DNA of 64,000 nt from Lactobacillus sp. CBA3606 (GCF_002970935.1 NZ_CP027194.1:1550001-1614000); one strand, 5' to 3'. Numbered from the stretch's first letter, positions 42,563-52,415 are shown. Numbers and translations: made by a program. Notes: generated by a model from the sequence alone, not told the origin.

Positions 42563-43411
42563 TTATTCAATTTTCTGTCGATGCGTTACTCGCCAGATAT
42601 GCAACGTTAAATATACTTGATCATCCGGTGATAACACCCAATTTGCCTTACTTTGTAAAAAGTCATCAATTCGTTCAACCGTTCGATAGGCTTTAGGATA
42701 TTTGACTATCATTAGCTGAAGCAATGATTGATCTAAGTCACTGCCAGTTGCTGGTGCATGACTTGCGCGTTGAACCATTAGTGATCGCAAATGTGCTACG
42801 AAACGATTATAATTGAATGATTCAGAGTCTAGCGTAATACCATATTGGTACTGAACAATATTGACAATACCACTAATAAGTTTTGTGATTTTGATCGTTT
42901 CTTGTAACTTAGAGCCATCCGAAGCAGCATTGACAAAGTGATAGGTCATAAAGACCACTTCACTTTTTGGCAACGAAATTTTAGCACAAGTTTTAATCAA
43001 ATCAACAGCTTTTTGAGCGGCTTTATATTCTTTGCTAAAAAGGTTGCGAACTTCCCACCGAACCGTACCATTATCCACATCAATCCCATCATTGGCACGT
43101 TTAATAGCAAAATCAATATGATCTGCTAATACAAAATATTGATAATCGTTGAAGCTGAGCCCTAAGATAGGTTCAACCAAATGAATCACCTTAGTCGTTA
43201 ATGATAAAGCTTGCGGCCGCAAATCCTTAAAACTATCAACATCTAAATTGCCCGTCAACGTAGCAATAAAACGCCGATCGATTTTTGTCTCATCAATTAG
43301 GTCGTCACGATGCTTGCCAAAGCCTACACCGTTCCCAATAACAACCCATTCGACGCTATCGTCATCTTCTACCAGGGCCGCATTATTATTAAAGTTTCTC
43401 AGGAATTTCAT
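42563..43411 (-). CDS. bglG: BglG/LicT family transcription antiterminator
   Basis: A 282-residue RNA-binding antiterminator: N-terminal CAT domain (residues 1-55, MKFLRNFNNNAALVEDDDSVEWVVIGNGVGFGKH) and two PTS regulation domains (PRD1 about 65-170, PRD2 about 175-280) with His in DHIDFA and TYHFVNA. It binds RAT sequences in nascent RNA when PRDs report substrate and good HPr phosphorylation. RAT/terminator elements lie both before this gene and before bglP, so it controls itself and the permease. Start ATG 43411 has GGGAGG. Confidence 0.93.
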   Translation of the reverse strand: MKFLRNFNNNAALVEDDDSVEWVVIGNGVGFGKHRDDLIDETKIDRRFIATLTGNLDVDSFKDLRPQALSLTTKVIHLVEPILGLSFNDYQYFVLADHIDFAIKRANDGIDVDNGTVRWEVRNLFSKEYKAAQKAVDLIKTCAKISLPKSEVVFMTYHFVNAASDGSKLQETIKITKLISGIVNIVQYQYGITLDSESFNYNRFVAHLRSLMVQRASHAPATGSDLDQSLLQLMIVKYPKAYRTVERIDDFLQSKANWVLSPDDQVYLTLHIWRVTHRQKIE

Positions 43412-43433
43412 TACTGCGCCTCCCGGATTAAAT

Positions 43434-43525
43434 AAAAAGCCTACTTTAAAAGTAGTCCAATTCCTTAATACGGAACTGTTGTACTAATAATAGTAGGCTA
43501 ATGCCTGATCAAGTCAGTAACACGC
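43434..43525 (-). promoter_or_regulatory. RAT antiterminator site and terminator in the bglG leader
   Basis: RAT-like sequence on minus at 43496..43525 (GCGTGTTACTG...CAGGCATTAGCC), overlapping the first arm of a terminator (AGCCTACT, 43492..43499; second arm AGTAGGCT with TTTTTATTT at 43434..43445). It lies between the promoter and bglG, giving autoregulated antitermination. Confidence 0.85.
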
Positions 43526-43540
43526 TTTATTTATGGATTC

Positions 43541-43569
43541 ATAGTACCAAGTTTTGTAAGCGTTGTCAA
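43541..43569 (-). promoter_or_regulatory. bgl operon promoter overlapped by a cre site
   Basis: Minus strand TTGACA (43564..43569), 17-nt spacer, TACTAT (43541..43546). A consensus cre box, TGTAAGCGTTGTCA on plus (43555..43568), covers the -35 and upper spacer, predicting glucose repression by CcpA. Confidence 0.82.
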
Positions 43570-43727
43570 CGACGTTTGTTAATTTAATTAGGATTACTTT
43601 TTAAAGGTATACCAATTTATTAAATAACCAGCAAGATTGGCGCTAAAAATTTATTTATCAATTTATCATTACGATCGTGATAGACTATAATAAAGTTAAT
43701 TACAATTTGAAAGGAAACTATTTTTTT

Positions 43728-44345
43728 ATGACTTATAAAACCATTCTATTCGATGTTGATAACACCTTAATTGATTCAGCTTCCATTGCCGCAAATGTCT
43801 TTCACGACGTCATTGCGACCTATGGTGTAGATATTCCTGTACAACAGCTCCGGAATTTAGTCGGCTTGCCCACTGATAAAATTTTGGAACAATTACAAAT
43901 CGAACCCGCCGCTGAAATTGCAGCTAATTATGTTAAGAAAATTAGTGCTTACAAAGATAATTTGCACTTCTTTGACGGTATCCAAACTACTTGGAAACGT
44001 CTAAAAAATAACGGCATCGACACCGGCATTGTGACCTCAAGAACTATGGCCGAAGTTAAGAGCGATTTAGCTAATTTTCCTGAAATTACTCATTCTAAAA
44101 TTATCGTAACCGCTGATAAAACTAGCGAACATAAACCAAGCGGCGCGCCACTGGAATTTGCTATGAAACAAAATGGCTTAGTTAAAAATGAAACTATTTA
44201 CGTTGGCGATACTGTCTACGACATGCAAGCGGCCTTTGATGCTAAAATCGATTTTGCTAGCGCAACTTGGGGTGCACTACCTAATGCTGATTTTTCTGAA
44301 GCGACTTATCAATTGGAACACCCCTATGAATTATTGAATTTATAA
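43728..44345 (+). CDS. HAD superfamily hydrolase (phosphatase, subfamily IA)
   Basis: A 205-residue haloacid dehalogenase-type phosphatase. Motif I FDVDNTLID (residues 7-15), motif II Thr/Ser in GIVTSRT (about 100), motif III Lys in HKPSGAPLEFA and motif IV VGDTVYDMQAA (about 165). A helical cap follows motif I, as in phosphoglycolate-phosphatase or beta-phosphoglucomutase-like members; the substrate is unknown. The frame starts at 43677, but GAAAGGA lies 12 nt before ATG 43728 and motif I then sits at the expected place. It stands alone between the bgl promoter and the rhamnose operon. Confidence 0.85.
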   Translation: MTYKTILFDVDNTLIDSASIAANVFHDVIATYGVDIPVQQLRNLVGLPTDKILEQLQIEPAAEIAANYVKKISAYKDNLHFFDGIQTTWKRLKNNGIDTGIVTSRTMAEVKSDLANFPEITHSKIIVTADKTSEHKPSGAPLEFAMKQNGLVKNETIYVGDTVYDMQAAFDAKIDFASATWGALPNADFSEATYQLEHPYELLNL

Positions 44346-44505
44346 AAAATTCATCATTATTAATTTTTTAATATACCTTTACAACCGTAGTAATTCAGAC
44401 GCTTTGTTAACGAGAGGAGCCATAGAATCGATTCTTTTTCTTTTATGTTAATTTCAAATCTTATGTCAACACAAGAACAATATATTCCTACAGTGTTTAA
44501 TAAAA

Positions 44506-44545
44506 AACTAGTATCGATAGGATTTTACACCTATCAACACTAGTT
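44506..44545. terminator. hairpin after the rhamnose operon
   Basis: Interrupted stem: AACTAGT and GATAGG pair with CCTATC and ACTAGTT (44506..44521 with 44530..44545), 8-nt loop, A-rich on the left, so U-rich in the minus-strand RNA. Confidence 0.7.
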
Positions 44546-44618
44546 ATCATAGAGCTACTTAATTATTAATAACAACTGCTTTGTTTTTGACCATTAAATT
44601 TAACAAGCATGTCTATAT

Positions 44619-45305
44619 CTATTTTTTAATCGTCTTTAAACCATAGTGTTTCAAGTTAATAAAAACAGTTCTATCAAAGAAACCAATAAACGTTCCTTGA
44701 AAAAATAGACAAATAATAGTTCCGATATTAACTGCCCATAATTGACCACTAATAAGATAAGTAATCACCATAATAATTACTGGCGGAATATAGTGAACGA
44801 TTTGCGCAATCGTTGCATTACCGTGCAAATATCTGAACCGAATAATCTGCATAAAATCATCATTCGGGTGCAGAATCAGATTAGCGCGCTGATACATTGA
44901 AGTTGCCAACGCCACACATAGAATTCCCAAAACATCAATTATTACTCGAGTATTTACAGGTAGCTCTCGAATGCCCGTTTTCTGAATTTCTTGTGTAAAT
45001 AGTTGAATCAAATAACTAAATGGTACCGTGAATAACAAATTCCCAATAATTCGTGACCAGATAATCTGTCGAATTAAAATTGTATTCAATAACACCACTA
45101 CCACACCACAACTAAATAACGTTACGCTCAAACTAAATGGCCAAAGATGATATAAATTAACAGCAGAGGCTGTCCACACGGCACTACCTAGGTTCATTAC
45201 AATTGTTAAAGCATGCCCAATCGAGTTAATTAAGAGCGATAATCCGAGGAAGAACCATCTTTTGACCCAATCATGACCAACCTTCACTTGTGTGTTCTGA
45301 ACCAT
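44619..45305 (-). CDS. YitT/YczE-like membrane protein in the rhamnose operon
   Basis: A 228-residue integral membrane protein with about five to six hydrophobic segments (WFFLGLSLLINSIGHALTIVM, FSLSVTLFSCGVVVVLLNTIL, IIDVLGILCVALATSMY, IIMVITYLISGQLW, GTIICLFFQGTFIGFFD). Layout resembles the YczE/YyaS/YitT group, whose function is unknown. It lies 32 nt after rhaD in the same direction and before the operon terminator, so it is co-expressed on rhamnose; a role in transport or product export is a guess. GGGGTG is 6 nt before ATG 45305, preferred to the GTG at 45314. Confidence 0.75.
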   Translation of the reverse strand: MVQNTQVKVGHDWVKRWFFLGLSLLINSIGHALTIVMNLGSAVWTASAVNLYHLWPFSLSVTLFSCGVVVVLLNTILIRQIIWSRIIGNLLFTVPFSYLIQLFTQEIQKTGIRELPVNTRVIIDVLGILCVALATSMYQRANLILHPNDDFMQIIRFRYLHGNATIAQIVHYIPPVIIMVITYLISGQLWAVNIGTIICLFFQGTFIGFFDRTVFINLKHYGLKTIKK

Positions 45306-45337
45306 CCGCAGCACCCCAGCTTAAATTGCCCTAAAGA

Positions 45338-46183
45338 TTAATCAACGTTAGCAGTAACTGCATCCGGTGTTAAAAAGTCTTCATTAGCAGTTAAATCAAA
45401 ACGTTGGATCAAGTCTTTAAAATCTTTATCTGTAATAGATTGTAGAATTTCGCCACCTTGAGCCCGAATCGTTGTGTAAATTAGAGCTGATTTTTCAACG
45501 GTTTCAATTAATCCATAGGTTTCATCCAATGAGTCACCGGCAGCGAAGACCCCATGATGTGGCCATACAACAACTCGAAAGTCATTCATCTTATCGGCTG
45601 TTTTTTCGCCAATCGCATTGGTTCCTGGACACATATATGGAATTACACCAATACCTTCTGGAAAGACAACAATTGATTCTGGATGCATTTTCCATAAAGT
45701 CCGACTAAATCGCTTTGAAGATAGCGGTACAGTAAACGTCATTGCAACTAAGTTAGTTGGGTGACAGTGCATGATAACCCGTTGATCAGGATCATGCTTT
45801 AGCCGTTCAATGTGACTCATCAAATGAGATGGAAATTCACTAGTAGGTTCGCCACCATCATTAAAGCCCCACATTAAATCAACCTGATTACCAGCCTTAC
45901 TGATTCGAATTAACCCCATATCACGTTCAGGATATTCGATAATATTCTTAAAGTAACGGCCAGTCCCAGTTACAAGATAATACTTACCAGCTAATGCACT
46001 AGCATCAAATTTGATAGGAATTTGACGTAACACTTTATCAGTACCAGCAAAGGCTTCAACCTCTTCTTTGGTTAAGCGTAAACTGACATTCCCACCGTTA
46101 CGTTCATCCCAGCCATGTCGATATAAATTATTCGTTGTTTTAGACATATCCTTAACATATGATGATTCAATAAAATTCTTCAT
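45338..46183 (-). CDS. rhaD: rhamnulose-1-phosphate aldolase
   Basis: A 281-residue class II aldolase splitting L-rhamnulose-1-phosphate into dihydroxyacetone phosphate and L-lactaldehyde. Hallmarks: [15 protein letters not shown] (about residue 23), zinc site [10 protein letters not shown] (about 140) and [10 protein letters not shown] (about 210). The frame extends to a TTG at 46192; AGAGG 9 nt before ATG 46183 and the N-terminus [13 protein letters not shown], which lines up with known RhaD, support 46183. Follows rhaA in the rhamnose operon. Confidence 0.93.
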   Translation of the reverse strand: MKNFIESSYVKDMSKTTNNLYRHGWDERNGGNVSLRLTKEEVEAFAGTDKVLRQIPIKFDASALAGKYYLVTGTGRYFKNIIEYPERDMGLIRISKAGNQVDLMWGFNDGGEPTSEFPSHLMSHIERLKHDPDQRVIMHCHPTNLVAMTFTVPLSSKRFSRTLWKMHPESIVVFPEGIGVIPYMCPGTNAIGEKTADKMNDFRVVVWPHHGVFAAGDSLDETYGLIETVEKSALIYTTIRAQGGEILQSITDKDFKDLIQRFDLTANEDFLTPDAVTANVD

Positions 46184-46236
46184 ATTTGCCAACCTCTTTA
46201 AATTAATTATTGTTGTAACAAACCTAATTTAGTTAA

Positions 46237-47508
46237 TTATTTTGCATCTCGTGGAAATTGGACCTTTTGTTCATAATTCCGAATTTCATTAAGCCAATCA
46301 GCACCAACTGGTGTATTGTTCTTCAAGCAGAATTCATCCCAGATTGCACCAAATGGGTATGATTTAAGCTCTTCGGTCACTGCTAAACGCTTTGTAAAAT
46401 CAAAATTCAATTCAGCCTTCTTTAAATCATCAATTGGTGCCAGCATTGCTTGTAATAATGCTTTTTGAGTCGCACGAGCACCAACAACCCAAGCAGCAAC
46501 TCGATTAATGGTTGCATCAAAGAAATCTAATCCAATGTTAGTCCGGCTTAATTCATTATCACGAACCAAGGAGCGTGTAATTCGAGTTAATGCATCATCA
46601 AAGATAACAACGTGATCACTATCCCAACGAACTGGCCGAGAAACATGTAACATTAAGCCTTTGCCAAATGGCATGAAAGCAGAGAACTTATCTGAAACAT
46701 CTTCTGTTGGGTGCCAGTGTCCAGCATCAATGGTCCATAATTTACCTCGACTGATTGCATAGTTGTTATAGAACAAGTGTGAACCAACCGTATAAGATTC
46801 AATTCCAGTTCCGAATAATTTACCTTCAACCGCTTCGATAGTATTATTTTCATCGTATTTTTTAGCAAATACTTCATCTAATGATTCAATTAAGCGTTCC
46901 CGTGGGCTTTGTTTGTCGATTGGATTATCTTTAAAGCCGTCTGGAATCCAGAAATTATTAACTGATTGTTGACCTAATTCCTTACCAAAGTAATTAGAAA
47001 TTTCACGTGATTGTTTCCCAACTTGGATCCAATAATCGCGAACCGATTTTTCAGGACTTGCCAACGTAAAATTATTTTTAACCATTGGATGTGAGAAGAA
47101 AGTCGGATTCATATCTAGTCCAATACCTTCTTGCTTAGCCCAATCAACCCAATACTTAAAATCATCAGGACCAACCTCATTAAAATCCTTTTTCTTATCT
47201 GTAACCGCATACAAAGTATGCAACTGTACTTTGTGACTCCCAGGAATCAATGACAAAGCTTCATGTAAATCACCAGTTAATTGGTCTGGCGTCCGTGCAA
47301 TTCCAGGATAATTTCCAGAAACTCCAATTCCACCAGTCAATTCTTGATTAGGATTCAAGAAACCATGAATATCGTCACCTTGCCAACAATGAACCGACAA
47401 TTTAACTTTTCTCAAATCATCCATAACTTTATCAGTATCTACACCTAATTCAGCATAACGTTCCTTGGCAACTTCATAAGCTTTTTCTACTTCATCAGTT
47501 TTAACCAT
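46237..47508 (-). CDS. rhaA: L-rhamnose isomerase
   Basis: A 423-residue metal-dependent TIM-barrel isomerase converting L-rhamnose to L-rhamnulose. Family stretches: LSVHCWQGDDIHGF (about residue 32), GLDMNPTFFSHPM, NFWIPDGFKDNP, TVGSHLFYNNYAISRGKLWTIDAGHWHPTE (metal ligands) and SDHVVIFDD. Full normal length. Start ATG 47508 follows AGGAGG. Gap to rhaM is 18 nt. Confidence 0.96.
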   Translation of the reverse strand: MVKTDEVEKAYEVAKERYAELGVDTDKVMDDLRKVKLSVHCWQGDDIHGFLNPNQELTGGIGVSGNYPGIARTPDQLTGDLHEALSLIPGSHKVQLHTLYAVTDKKKDFNEVGPDDFKYWVDWAKQEGIGLDMNPTFFSHPMVKNNFTLASPEKSVRDYWIQVGKQSREISNYFGKELGQQSVNNFWIPDGFKDNPIDKQSPRERLIESLDEVFAKKYDENNTIEAVEGKLFGTGIESYTVGSHLFYNNYAISRGKLWTIDAGHWHPTEDVSDKFSAFMPFGKGLMLHVSRPVRWDSDHVVIFDDALTRITRSLVRDNELSRTNIGLDFFDATINRVAAWVVGARATQKALLQAMLAPIDDLKKAELNFDFTKRLAVTEELKSYPFGAIWDEFCLKNNTPVGADWLNEIRNYEQKVQFPRDAK

Positions 47509-47526
47509 TATTATTTCCTCCTAAAA

Positions 47527-47841
47527 TTAATCTAAATGAAATACTTCTTTTAGATCTGTAGTAACTGGACTATTATCCTCATTAGTATCCATTAATGGTT
47601 CCATATACTGCCACCATTTCTTACAAATATCGGTATCAGCGATTTTGTTATATGTGGCTTCATCAGATACTTCCAGATAAGCAAAGGTCTGGCCTGTCAA
47701 TTCATTCAAAAAGATTGAATAATTTTTAGCACCATATTTTTTTAGTGCTTGCTTCATTTCTGGCCATAACTCAGCATGCCGTTTTTGATACTCAGCATAG
47801 GCATCCTTATGCAAATACATCACTTGTCCTAATCTAACCAC
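47527..47841 (-). CDS. rhaM: L-rhamnose mutarotase
   Basis: A 104-residue dimeric alpha/beta protein of the RhaM (YiiL) family, speeding exchange of rhamnose anomers for the isomerase. Recognisable features: the HAELWPEM segment with the catalytic His, the YSIFL strand, and [12 protein letters not shown] near the C-terminus. The start is a GTG at 47841, with AAGGAG inside the last codons of rhaB; only 1 nt separates it from the rhaB stop. Confidence 0.93.
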   Translation of the reverse strand: MVRLGQVMYLHKDAYAEYQKRHAELWPEMKQALKKYGAKNYSIFLNELTGQTFAYLEVSDEATYNKIADTDICKKWWQYMEPLMDTNEDNSPVTTDLKEVFHLD

Positions 47842-47842
47842 T

Positions 47843-49309
47843 TTAAACCATCTCCTTAGACTTGTTTTTCAGAAACTCTTGATACTGACTTAAAATATCT
47901 CCATATTTATTTTTTTCTGGTCGGAATCGTTTTAAATCAAATGATTTAGCAATTAGCCGGCGACCAGCATTGATATTCTCAACATCCTCAGCCGCAATCA
48001 TCTGAACCATGATGTTACCAATTGCCGTAGCCTCGCTAGGACCAGCAATCACTTCAACATCTGCTAAAGTGCTCGTTAGCTGATTCATCAGAGCAACATT
48101 ACTACCACCACCGACAATATTTAAAGTATCAATATGGTACCCTAATATTTCATCTAACTTGGCTAATTCATTGGCATAAAACAACGATAGATTCGAATAA
48201 ATAGCTTGGAATAATTCTCCAGGTGTTGTCGGAATCTTTTGATTAGTTTCTCGACAATAAGCCTGTAACTCTTCAATCATGTTGTTCGGATTCGTAAAAC
48301 GATCATCATTAATATCGATAAATTGTTCAAATGGTTTTACCTTATCGGCCAAAGCAGCTAACTCACCAAAACTATATTTATCATTCAATTCATGTCGAAC
48401 ACACTGCGCAACCCATAAACCCATAATGTTTTTTAAGAAACGATAGGTCCCGTAAGCGCCCCATTCATTAGTATAATTTTCACGAAAAGCTTGTAAGCCA
48501 TTTTCAGGAACATTCAATTCAGTTCCCAATAATGACCAGGTTCCCGAGCTTAAGAACGCCCATCGATCACCTTTTCCAGGGGTTCCAACAACTGCAGAAG
48601 CTGTATCATGAGTAGCAACGGTTATAACTTCAACTTCAGGAATATCATATTTTTTATGCCACTTGTAACTTACATTACCTAAGATTGAACCAGATTCTAC
48701 TAATCGTGGAAATTGGTCTTGCGAAACATTTACTTTATCAAGTAAGTCTTTATCAAATAGTCCTACTCGTAAATTCAGCATTTGAGTAGTCGAAGCATTT
48801 GTAATCTCAGTAACTGCATTTCCAGTTAGTACATAGCCAAGGTAATCAGGCATCATCATAATCTTGTCAGACTTTAATAACAGAGACCGATTTTCCTTGT
48901 ATAACTGATACAGTGTGTTGAAATCTTGAAATTGAATCCCAGTCTTTTCATAGATATACTCTCTTGGTAAATCACTAGTTAGTTCCTGAATCGCATTATG
49001 AGTTCGTTTATCACGATAACTAATTGGATCCTCCAACTTATGACCATCAGCACCAACTAAGACATAGTCAACAGCCCACGTATCAATCCCTAACTTAACC
49101 TCGTTAATTCCCATTTGCTTAACTTTTTCAAGTCCAAGAAAGATTTCATCAATTAAATGATCCACGTCCCAACGATCATGCCCAGCATGCATTGAAAACC
49201 CATTTGAAAAACGATGAACTTCCTGTAAAACTATTTTTCCATCTTGTGGTTGACCTAAAATCAAACGGCCACTTGAAGCACCGATATCAACAGCAATATA
49301 TGATTTCAT
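47843..49309 (-). CDS. rhaB: rhamnulokinase
   Basis: A 488-residue FGGY-family sugar kinase phosphorylating L-rhamnulose at C1. Visible: [13 protein letters not shown] (ATP site), [12 protein letters not shown] (about residue 74), [14 protein letters not shown] (about 233), [13 protein letters not shown] and [19 protein letters not shown] (about 396). Start ATG 49309 immediately follows the TGA of the MFS gene without a gap; AGGTG lies in the end of that gene. Second gene of the operon. Confidence 0.95.
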   Translation of the reverse strand: MKSYIAVDIGASSGRLILGQPQDGKIVLQEVHRFSNGFSMHAGHDRWDVDHLIDEIFLGLEKVKQMGINEVKLGIDTWAVDYVLVGADGHKLEDPISYRDKRTHNAIQELTSDLPREYIYEKTGIQFQDFNTLYQLYKENRSLLLKSDKIMMMPDYLGYVLTGNAVTEITNASTTQMLNLRVGLFDKDLLDKVNVSQDQFPRLVESGSILGNVSYKWHKKYDIPEVEVITVATHDTASAVVGTPGKGDRWAFLSSGTWSLLGTELNVPENGLQAFRENYTNEWGAYGTYRFLKNIMGLWVAQCVRHELNDKYSFGELAALADKVKPFEQFIDINDDRFTNPNNMIEELQAYCRETNQKIPTTPGELFQAIYSNLSLFYANELAKLDEILGYHIDTLNIVGGGSNVALMNQLTSTLADVEVIAGPSEATAIGNIMVQMIAAEDVENINAGRRLIAKSFDLKRFRPEKNKYGDILSQYQEFLKNKSKEMV

Positions 49310-50650
49310 TCATTTCACACCTCCCGTTGTTGAGGTCGAAGAACTAGTATGATCGTTTTTGTCTTCAACGGTATTAGTTTGTACCGCCTTGGCCTTGCCA
49401 TAACGTTCTTCTGTAATTTCATCTAATGATTTTCCACGTGTTTGTGGTGTCCAAATAACCCCGATAATTAGCGAAATAATTAATAAGACAATCATGAACA
49501 TCCCAGCAGTTTGAAAACCCATGTTAGTTAAAATAGCTGGGAATATAATGGACCATATTCCGGCTGAACCCCGGACAACAAAGAACATAACACCTTGTGA
49601 GCCAGCTCGATATTTAGTTGGGAATAACTCCGTTGCCCATAGTGCATACCAAGCTTGAGCACCAATCCCAGCAGAAATTCCCCAGAGTGCAACGAAGATC
49701 CAAAGACTAGTCCAATTCATTCCGGAGAAGGTTAAAACGATCCATGAAGCAACTGCCATAATAGCGCCAACTGCAAAGAAGATTCGATGATTAGCACGAT
49801 CACCATAACGCGCAAAACCAATATAAGTTGCAGCTGCTGTTAAAATCCAAAGAACGGCTTGTAACAAATTAGCTTGCATGTTGGTCAAACCACCAGCAGT
49901 TTCGTAGACATATGGCATGAAGAAACCCATTGCTCCCGAAACTAAATTCCAGAACATGTAAACACCAATTAGAAATAACAAAGTTTTAATATTAATTGCA
50001 TTTGAGAATAGATCACGATATGGATGTGGTTTTTCATTAGTTGCTTTTTCAAGCTTCTTTTGTTCAACCCAAACTGCTGATTCATCCAATTTGCTTTGCA
50101 ATCGCCAAGCAATGAATGCCACAATGGTTAGGAAAACGAATAAAATCCGATTACCCATCAATCCCATCGGTGATAATATTGTCCCGGCAATAAAAATAAT
50201 GGCTGGTCCTAGTGACCAAGCAAATTGTGAAATACCAATATTTTTAGCTCGGTCATTCGATTGTGATGTTTCTGAAATATAAGTCCACGATGCAGGTACC
50301 CCCGCACCAACTGCAATCCCAGTTACTAAGAATCCGGCTAGTAACATCGGAAAATTAACCGAGAATGCTACGATAGCTGTACCAACCATATAAATCAGCA
50401 TATCGTACGTATAAATAACCTTACGACCATACTTATCTGATAAGTGGCCTCCAATTAAAGCACCAATTGCTGAACCAAATGCATTTGCGCTTAACGCACC
50501 CAACAATCCGACTTGAAAACTGCTTAAACCCAAAGCTTTAGTCCATAGCGTTAGACCACTAGCACCGGCGACAATGGAACCAGAATCCAGAAAGTTTGTG
50601 ATTGATACCGCAATTGTAGATCCAGCAGATCCTTGTTCTTTTTTACTCAT
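49310..50650 (-). CDS. MFS sugar transporter, probable L-rhamnose permease
   Basis: A 446-residue major facilitator of the sugar-porter type, twelve helices, with the family motifs GGHLSDKYGRKVIY (about residue 65-78), RLQSKLDESAVW in the central loop and the C-terminal PQTRGKSLDEITEE, a variant of the PETKG signature. First gene of the rhamnose operon, so rhamnose uptake is the natural role; it is unrelated to the E. coli RhaT family. The frame extends to 50701, but AAAGGAGGT before ATG 50650 fixes the start. Confidence 0.87.
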   Translation of the reverse strand: MSKKEQGSAGSTIAVSITNFLDSGSIVAGASGLTLWTKALGLSSFQVGLLGALSANAFGSAIGALIGGHLSDKYGRKVIYTYDMLIYMVGTAIVAFSVNFPMLLAGFLVTGIAVGAGVPASWTYISETSQSNDRAKNIGISQFAWSLGPAIIFIAGTILSPMGLMGNRILFVFLTIVAFIAWRLQSKLDESAVWVEQKKLEKATNEKPHPYRDLFSNAINIKTLLFLIGVYMFWNLVSGAMGFFMPYVYETAGGLTNMQANLLQAVLWILTAAATYIGFARYGDRANHRIFFAVGAIMAVASWIVLTFSGMNWTSLWIFVALWGISAGIGAQAWYALWATELFPTKYRAGSQGVMFFVVRGSAGIWSIIFPAILTNMGFQTAGMFMIVLLIISLIIGVIWTPQTRGKSLDEITEERYGKAKAVQTNTVEDKNDHTSSSTSTTGGVK

Positions 50651-50671
50651 TACATCTACCTCCTTTAAAAA

Positions 50672-50707
50672 AGTAAGCGGTTTCATTTGTTTACAAGCCA
50701 CATTGTA
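50672..50707 (-). promoter_or_regulatory. rhamnose operon promoter region with cre-like box
   Basis: Minus strand TACAAT (-10, 50702..50707) with a weak TTGTAG 18 nt upstream. AGTAAGCGGTTTCA on plus (50672..50685) matches cre at 13 of 14 positions and lies just downstream of the predicted start, 22 nt before the MFS start codon. The same 16-bp string AAAAGTAAGCGGTTTC recurs before the YueI-family gene. Confidence 0.6.
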
Positions 50708-50779
50708 CCCGTTGACTTCACTATGCTACAATAACAGTTGTGCGGTATGTGTGTATCATATTTACAGGAGGGATTGTGA

Positions 50780-51754
50780 ATGGAAGCACGTATTTTGAAC
50801 CTTTTAAAGCAACCAACATTAATCGAGGAAAAACAAAAAAAACAGCATTGTTTTGTAGAAGACATGCCAACATACGCAATTAACAAAGCACTCTCTAAAG
50901 AAGAACATGCCCGTGTTCTCAGCAACTATTTCTTTAGAAATAAAGATATTTACATTAGCAGACACAATCGCTATGCCGATTACCCAACTCATACACACAC
51001 CTTTTTGGAAATGAATTATATGTTACAAGGTCATGCTAATGAAATTGTTGATGATAATAAGGTTACTTTAAATACAGGTGATTTATTATTGCTAGATAGT
51101 GGTTCAACTCATTCAATCGCTGCTTTAGGCGATGACGATTTGCTCATAAACATTTTATTCAGAACTAAAAATATTAGCATCGATCTATTAAATGACTTGC
51201 GTCGCAGTAATAGTGTGTTATACGACTTTTTACTTAATCAAGTTGTTGGAAAACAAGACCAGTCTAGGGACTATCTCATTTTCTCTAAACGACGCAGTAG
51301 CGAAATTACCGACACTTTGAATCGGATAATTGAAGAGTATTATTTAAAAAAAGATTTTTCAAACGCTATAATTCAGTCCTATCTATCCATCTTATTAGTT
51401 CAACTAGTCCGTAAGTATCCCCTAAATGGACCACATCAAGCCAGCAAACGACGATTAATGGCAATTAAAATTCTTAAGGATATTGCTACTGAATATAAAA
51501 CAATTAACTTAACCACACTGGCTACTCGCTATAACTACAATAAAAATTATCTTAGTAATATGTTCAAACAAGAAGTTGGTAAGCCATTCAGTGAGGTCCT
51601 AACTCGTCAACGTTTAATTCAGGCCAGGACTCTAATCACGTCTAGCTCAGCGCCCATCGCTACTATCATGGAACAAGTCGGTATTTCTAATAAAACCTTT
51701 TTTTATAAAAAGTATCAAGAGTATTACCATTCTGTTCCCAGTGCCGATCGCTAA
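50780..51754 (+). CDS. AraC family regulator of rhamnose genes
   Basis: A 324-residue regulator: N-terminal cupin-type sensor (about residues 60-130: HNRYADYPTHTHTFLEMNYMLQGHA, with TGDLLLLDSGSTHS) and C-terminal double HTH (about 225-320: NLTTLATRYNYNKNYLSNMF, then IATIMEQVGISNKTFFYKKY). Divergent from the rhamnose operon by about 130 nt, so activation by rhamnose is inferred. Start ATG 50780 has AGGAGG upstream. Confidence 0.9.
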   Translation: MEARILNLLKQPTLIEEKQKKQHCFVEDMPTYAINKALSKEEHARVLSNYFFRNKDIYISRHNRYADYPTHTHTFLEMNYMLQGHANEIVDDNKVTLNTGDLLLLDSGSTHSIAALGDDDLLINILFRTKNISIDLLNDLRRSNSVLYDFLLNQVVGKQDQSRDYLIFSKRRSSEITDTLNRIIEEYYLKKDFSNAIIQSYLSILLVQLVRKYPLNGPHQASKRRLMAIKILKDIATEYKTINLTTLATRYNYNKNYLSNMFKQEVGKPFSEVLTRQRLIQARTLITSSSAPIATIMEQVGISNKTFFYKKYQEYYHSVPSADR

Positions 51755-51765
51755 AAAAATAATGA

Positions 51766-51817
51766 TTTACAAATTAATCCTAATTTGCTATATTAGTCGT
51801 CAAAAGTAAGCGGTTTC
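51766..51817 (+). promoter_or_regulatory. promoter and cre-like box of the YueI-family gene
   Basis: TTTACA (51766..51771), 17-nt spacer, TATATT (51789..51794). AAAAGTAAGCGGTTTC (51802..51817) sits at the start of transcription and is identical over 16 bp to the box before the rhamnose MFS gene. Confidence 0.65.
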
Positions 51818-51832
51818 TGAAAAGAGGAAACC

Positions 51833-52270
51833 ATGTCAACAGCTGAACAAAATCTCGATCCACATCTTCAAAATGCAATCTGGGGGTTACCACTATTACG
51901 CCCAGACGAACAGCATCGTTGCTTAGGTACCTTTTATGAGCGAATTGACTTGAAAATTACATTTGAGCAAGCCTTACAGCGAGATTTTTCCCAAGAACTA
52001 CTACTAACTATTCAACAACATCCAGAACGCATGTTATTACTACATGGTAAACTTGATGCTGATATTTTAGGTCGTTATGTTAAGTTAGCTCACCAAACTG
52101 CGATTAATTTCGCCATTAAATCTGACATTTTCTATCACCATGACCGCAATAGCGTTGCAATCATTCTTTGTGCCAATACCAATATTGATTACCAAAAAAC
52201 TGACATCACGCAACGTTTTCCAACCCCAGTTAAACCAAAAATCATCAAAAAACATCATTGGTTTACTTAG
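51833..52270 (+). CDS. YueI family protein (DUF1694)
   Basis: A 145-residue cytoplasmic protein resembling Bacillus YueI: NAIWGLPLLRPDEQHRCLGTFYERI near the N-terminus (the family has GxxxxxPDExxxxLGxxxER) and FAIKSDIFYHHDRNSVAIIL in the C-terminal half. The fold is ribosomal L7Ae/S-like according to family knowledge, but the function is unknown. It has its own promoter with a box shared with the rhamnose operon, and a very strong terminator. GAGGAAACC precedes ATG 51833. Confidence 0.8.
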   Translation: MSTAEQNLDPHLQNAIWGLPLLRPDEQHRCLGTFYERIDLKITFEQALQRDFSQELLLTIQQHPERMLLLHGKLDADILGRYVKLAHQTAINFAIKSDIFYHHDRNSVAIILCANTNIDYQKTDITQRFPTPVKPKIIKKHHWFT

Positions 52271-52273
52271 TTC

Positions 52274-52338
52274 AATACAACAAGCCGCTCAAAATTATCA
52301 GTCAAAATGACTAGTAACTTTGAGCGGCTTGTTGTATT
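52274..52338. terminator. very strong terminator
   Basis: Perfect 20-bp stem (52274..52293 with 52319..52338) around a 25-nt loop with T-rich end, between the YueI-family gene and the convergent DeoR gene. Confidence 0.9.
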
Positions 52339-52415
52339 TATTTTAAACTAGATTGTGAACAAAAAAATTAATGGAAACTGAATTGTTTTCTAATATTTAT
52401 TCAATTTTAATCTTT

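Noticed and set aside
49430-49450. CCACGTG-containing sequence as a second parS
   Set aside because: Only the core CACGTG matches; the outer arms are not palindromic and several consensus positions differ.
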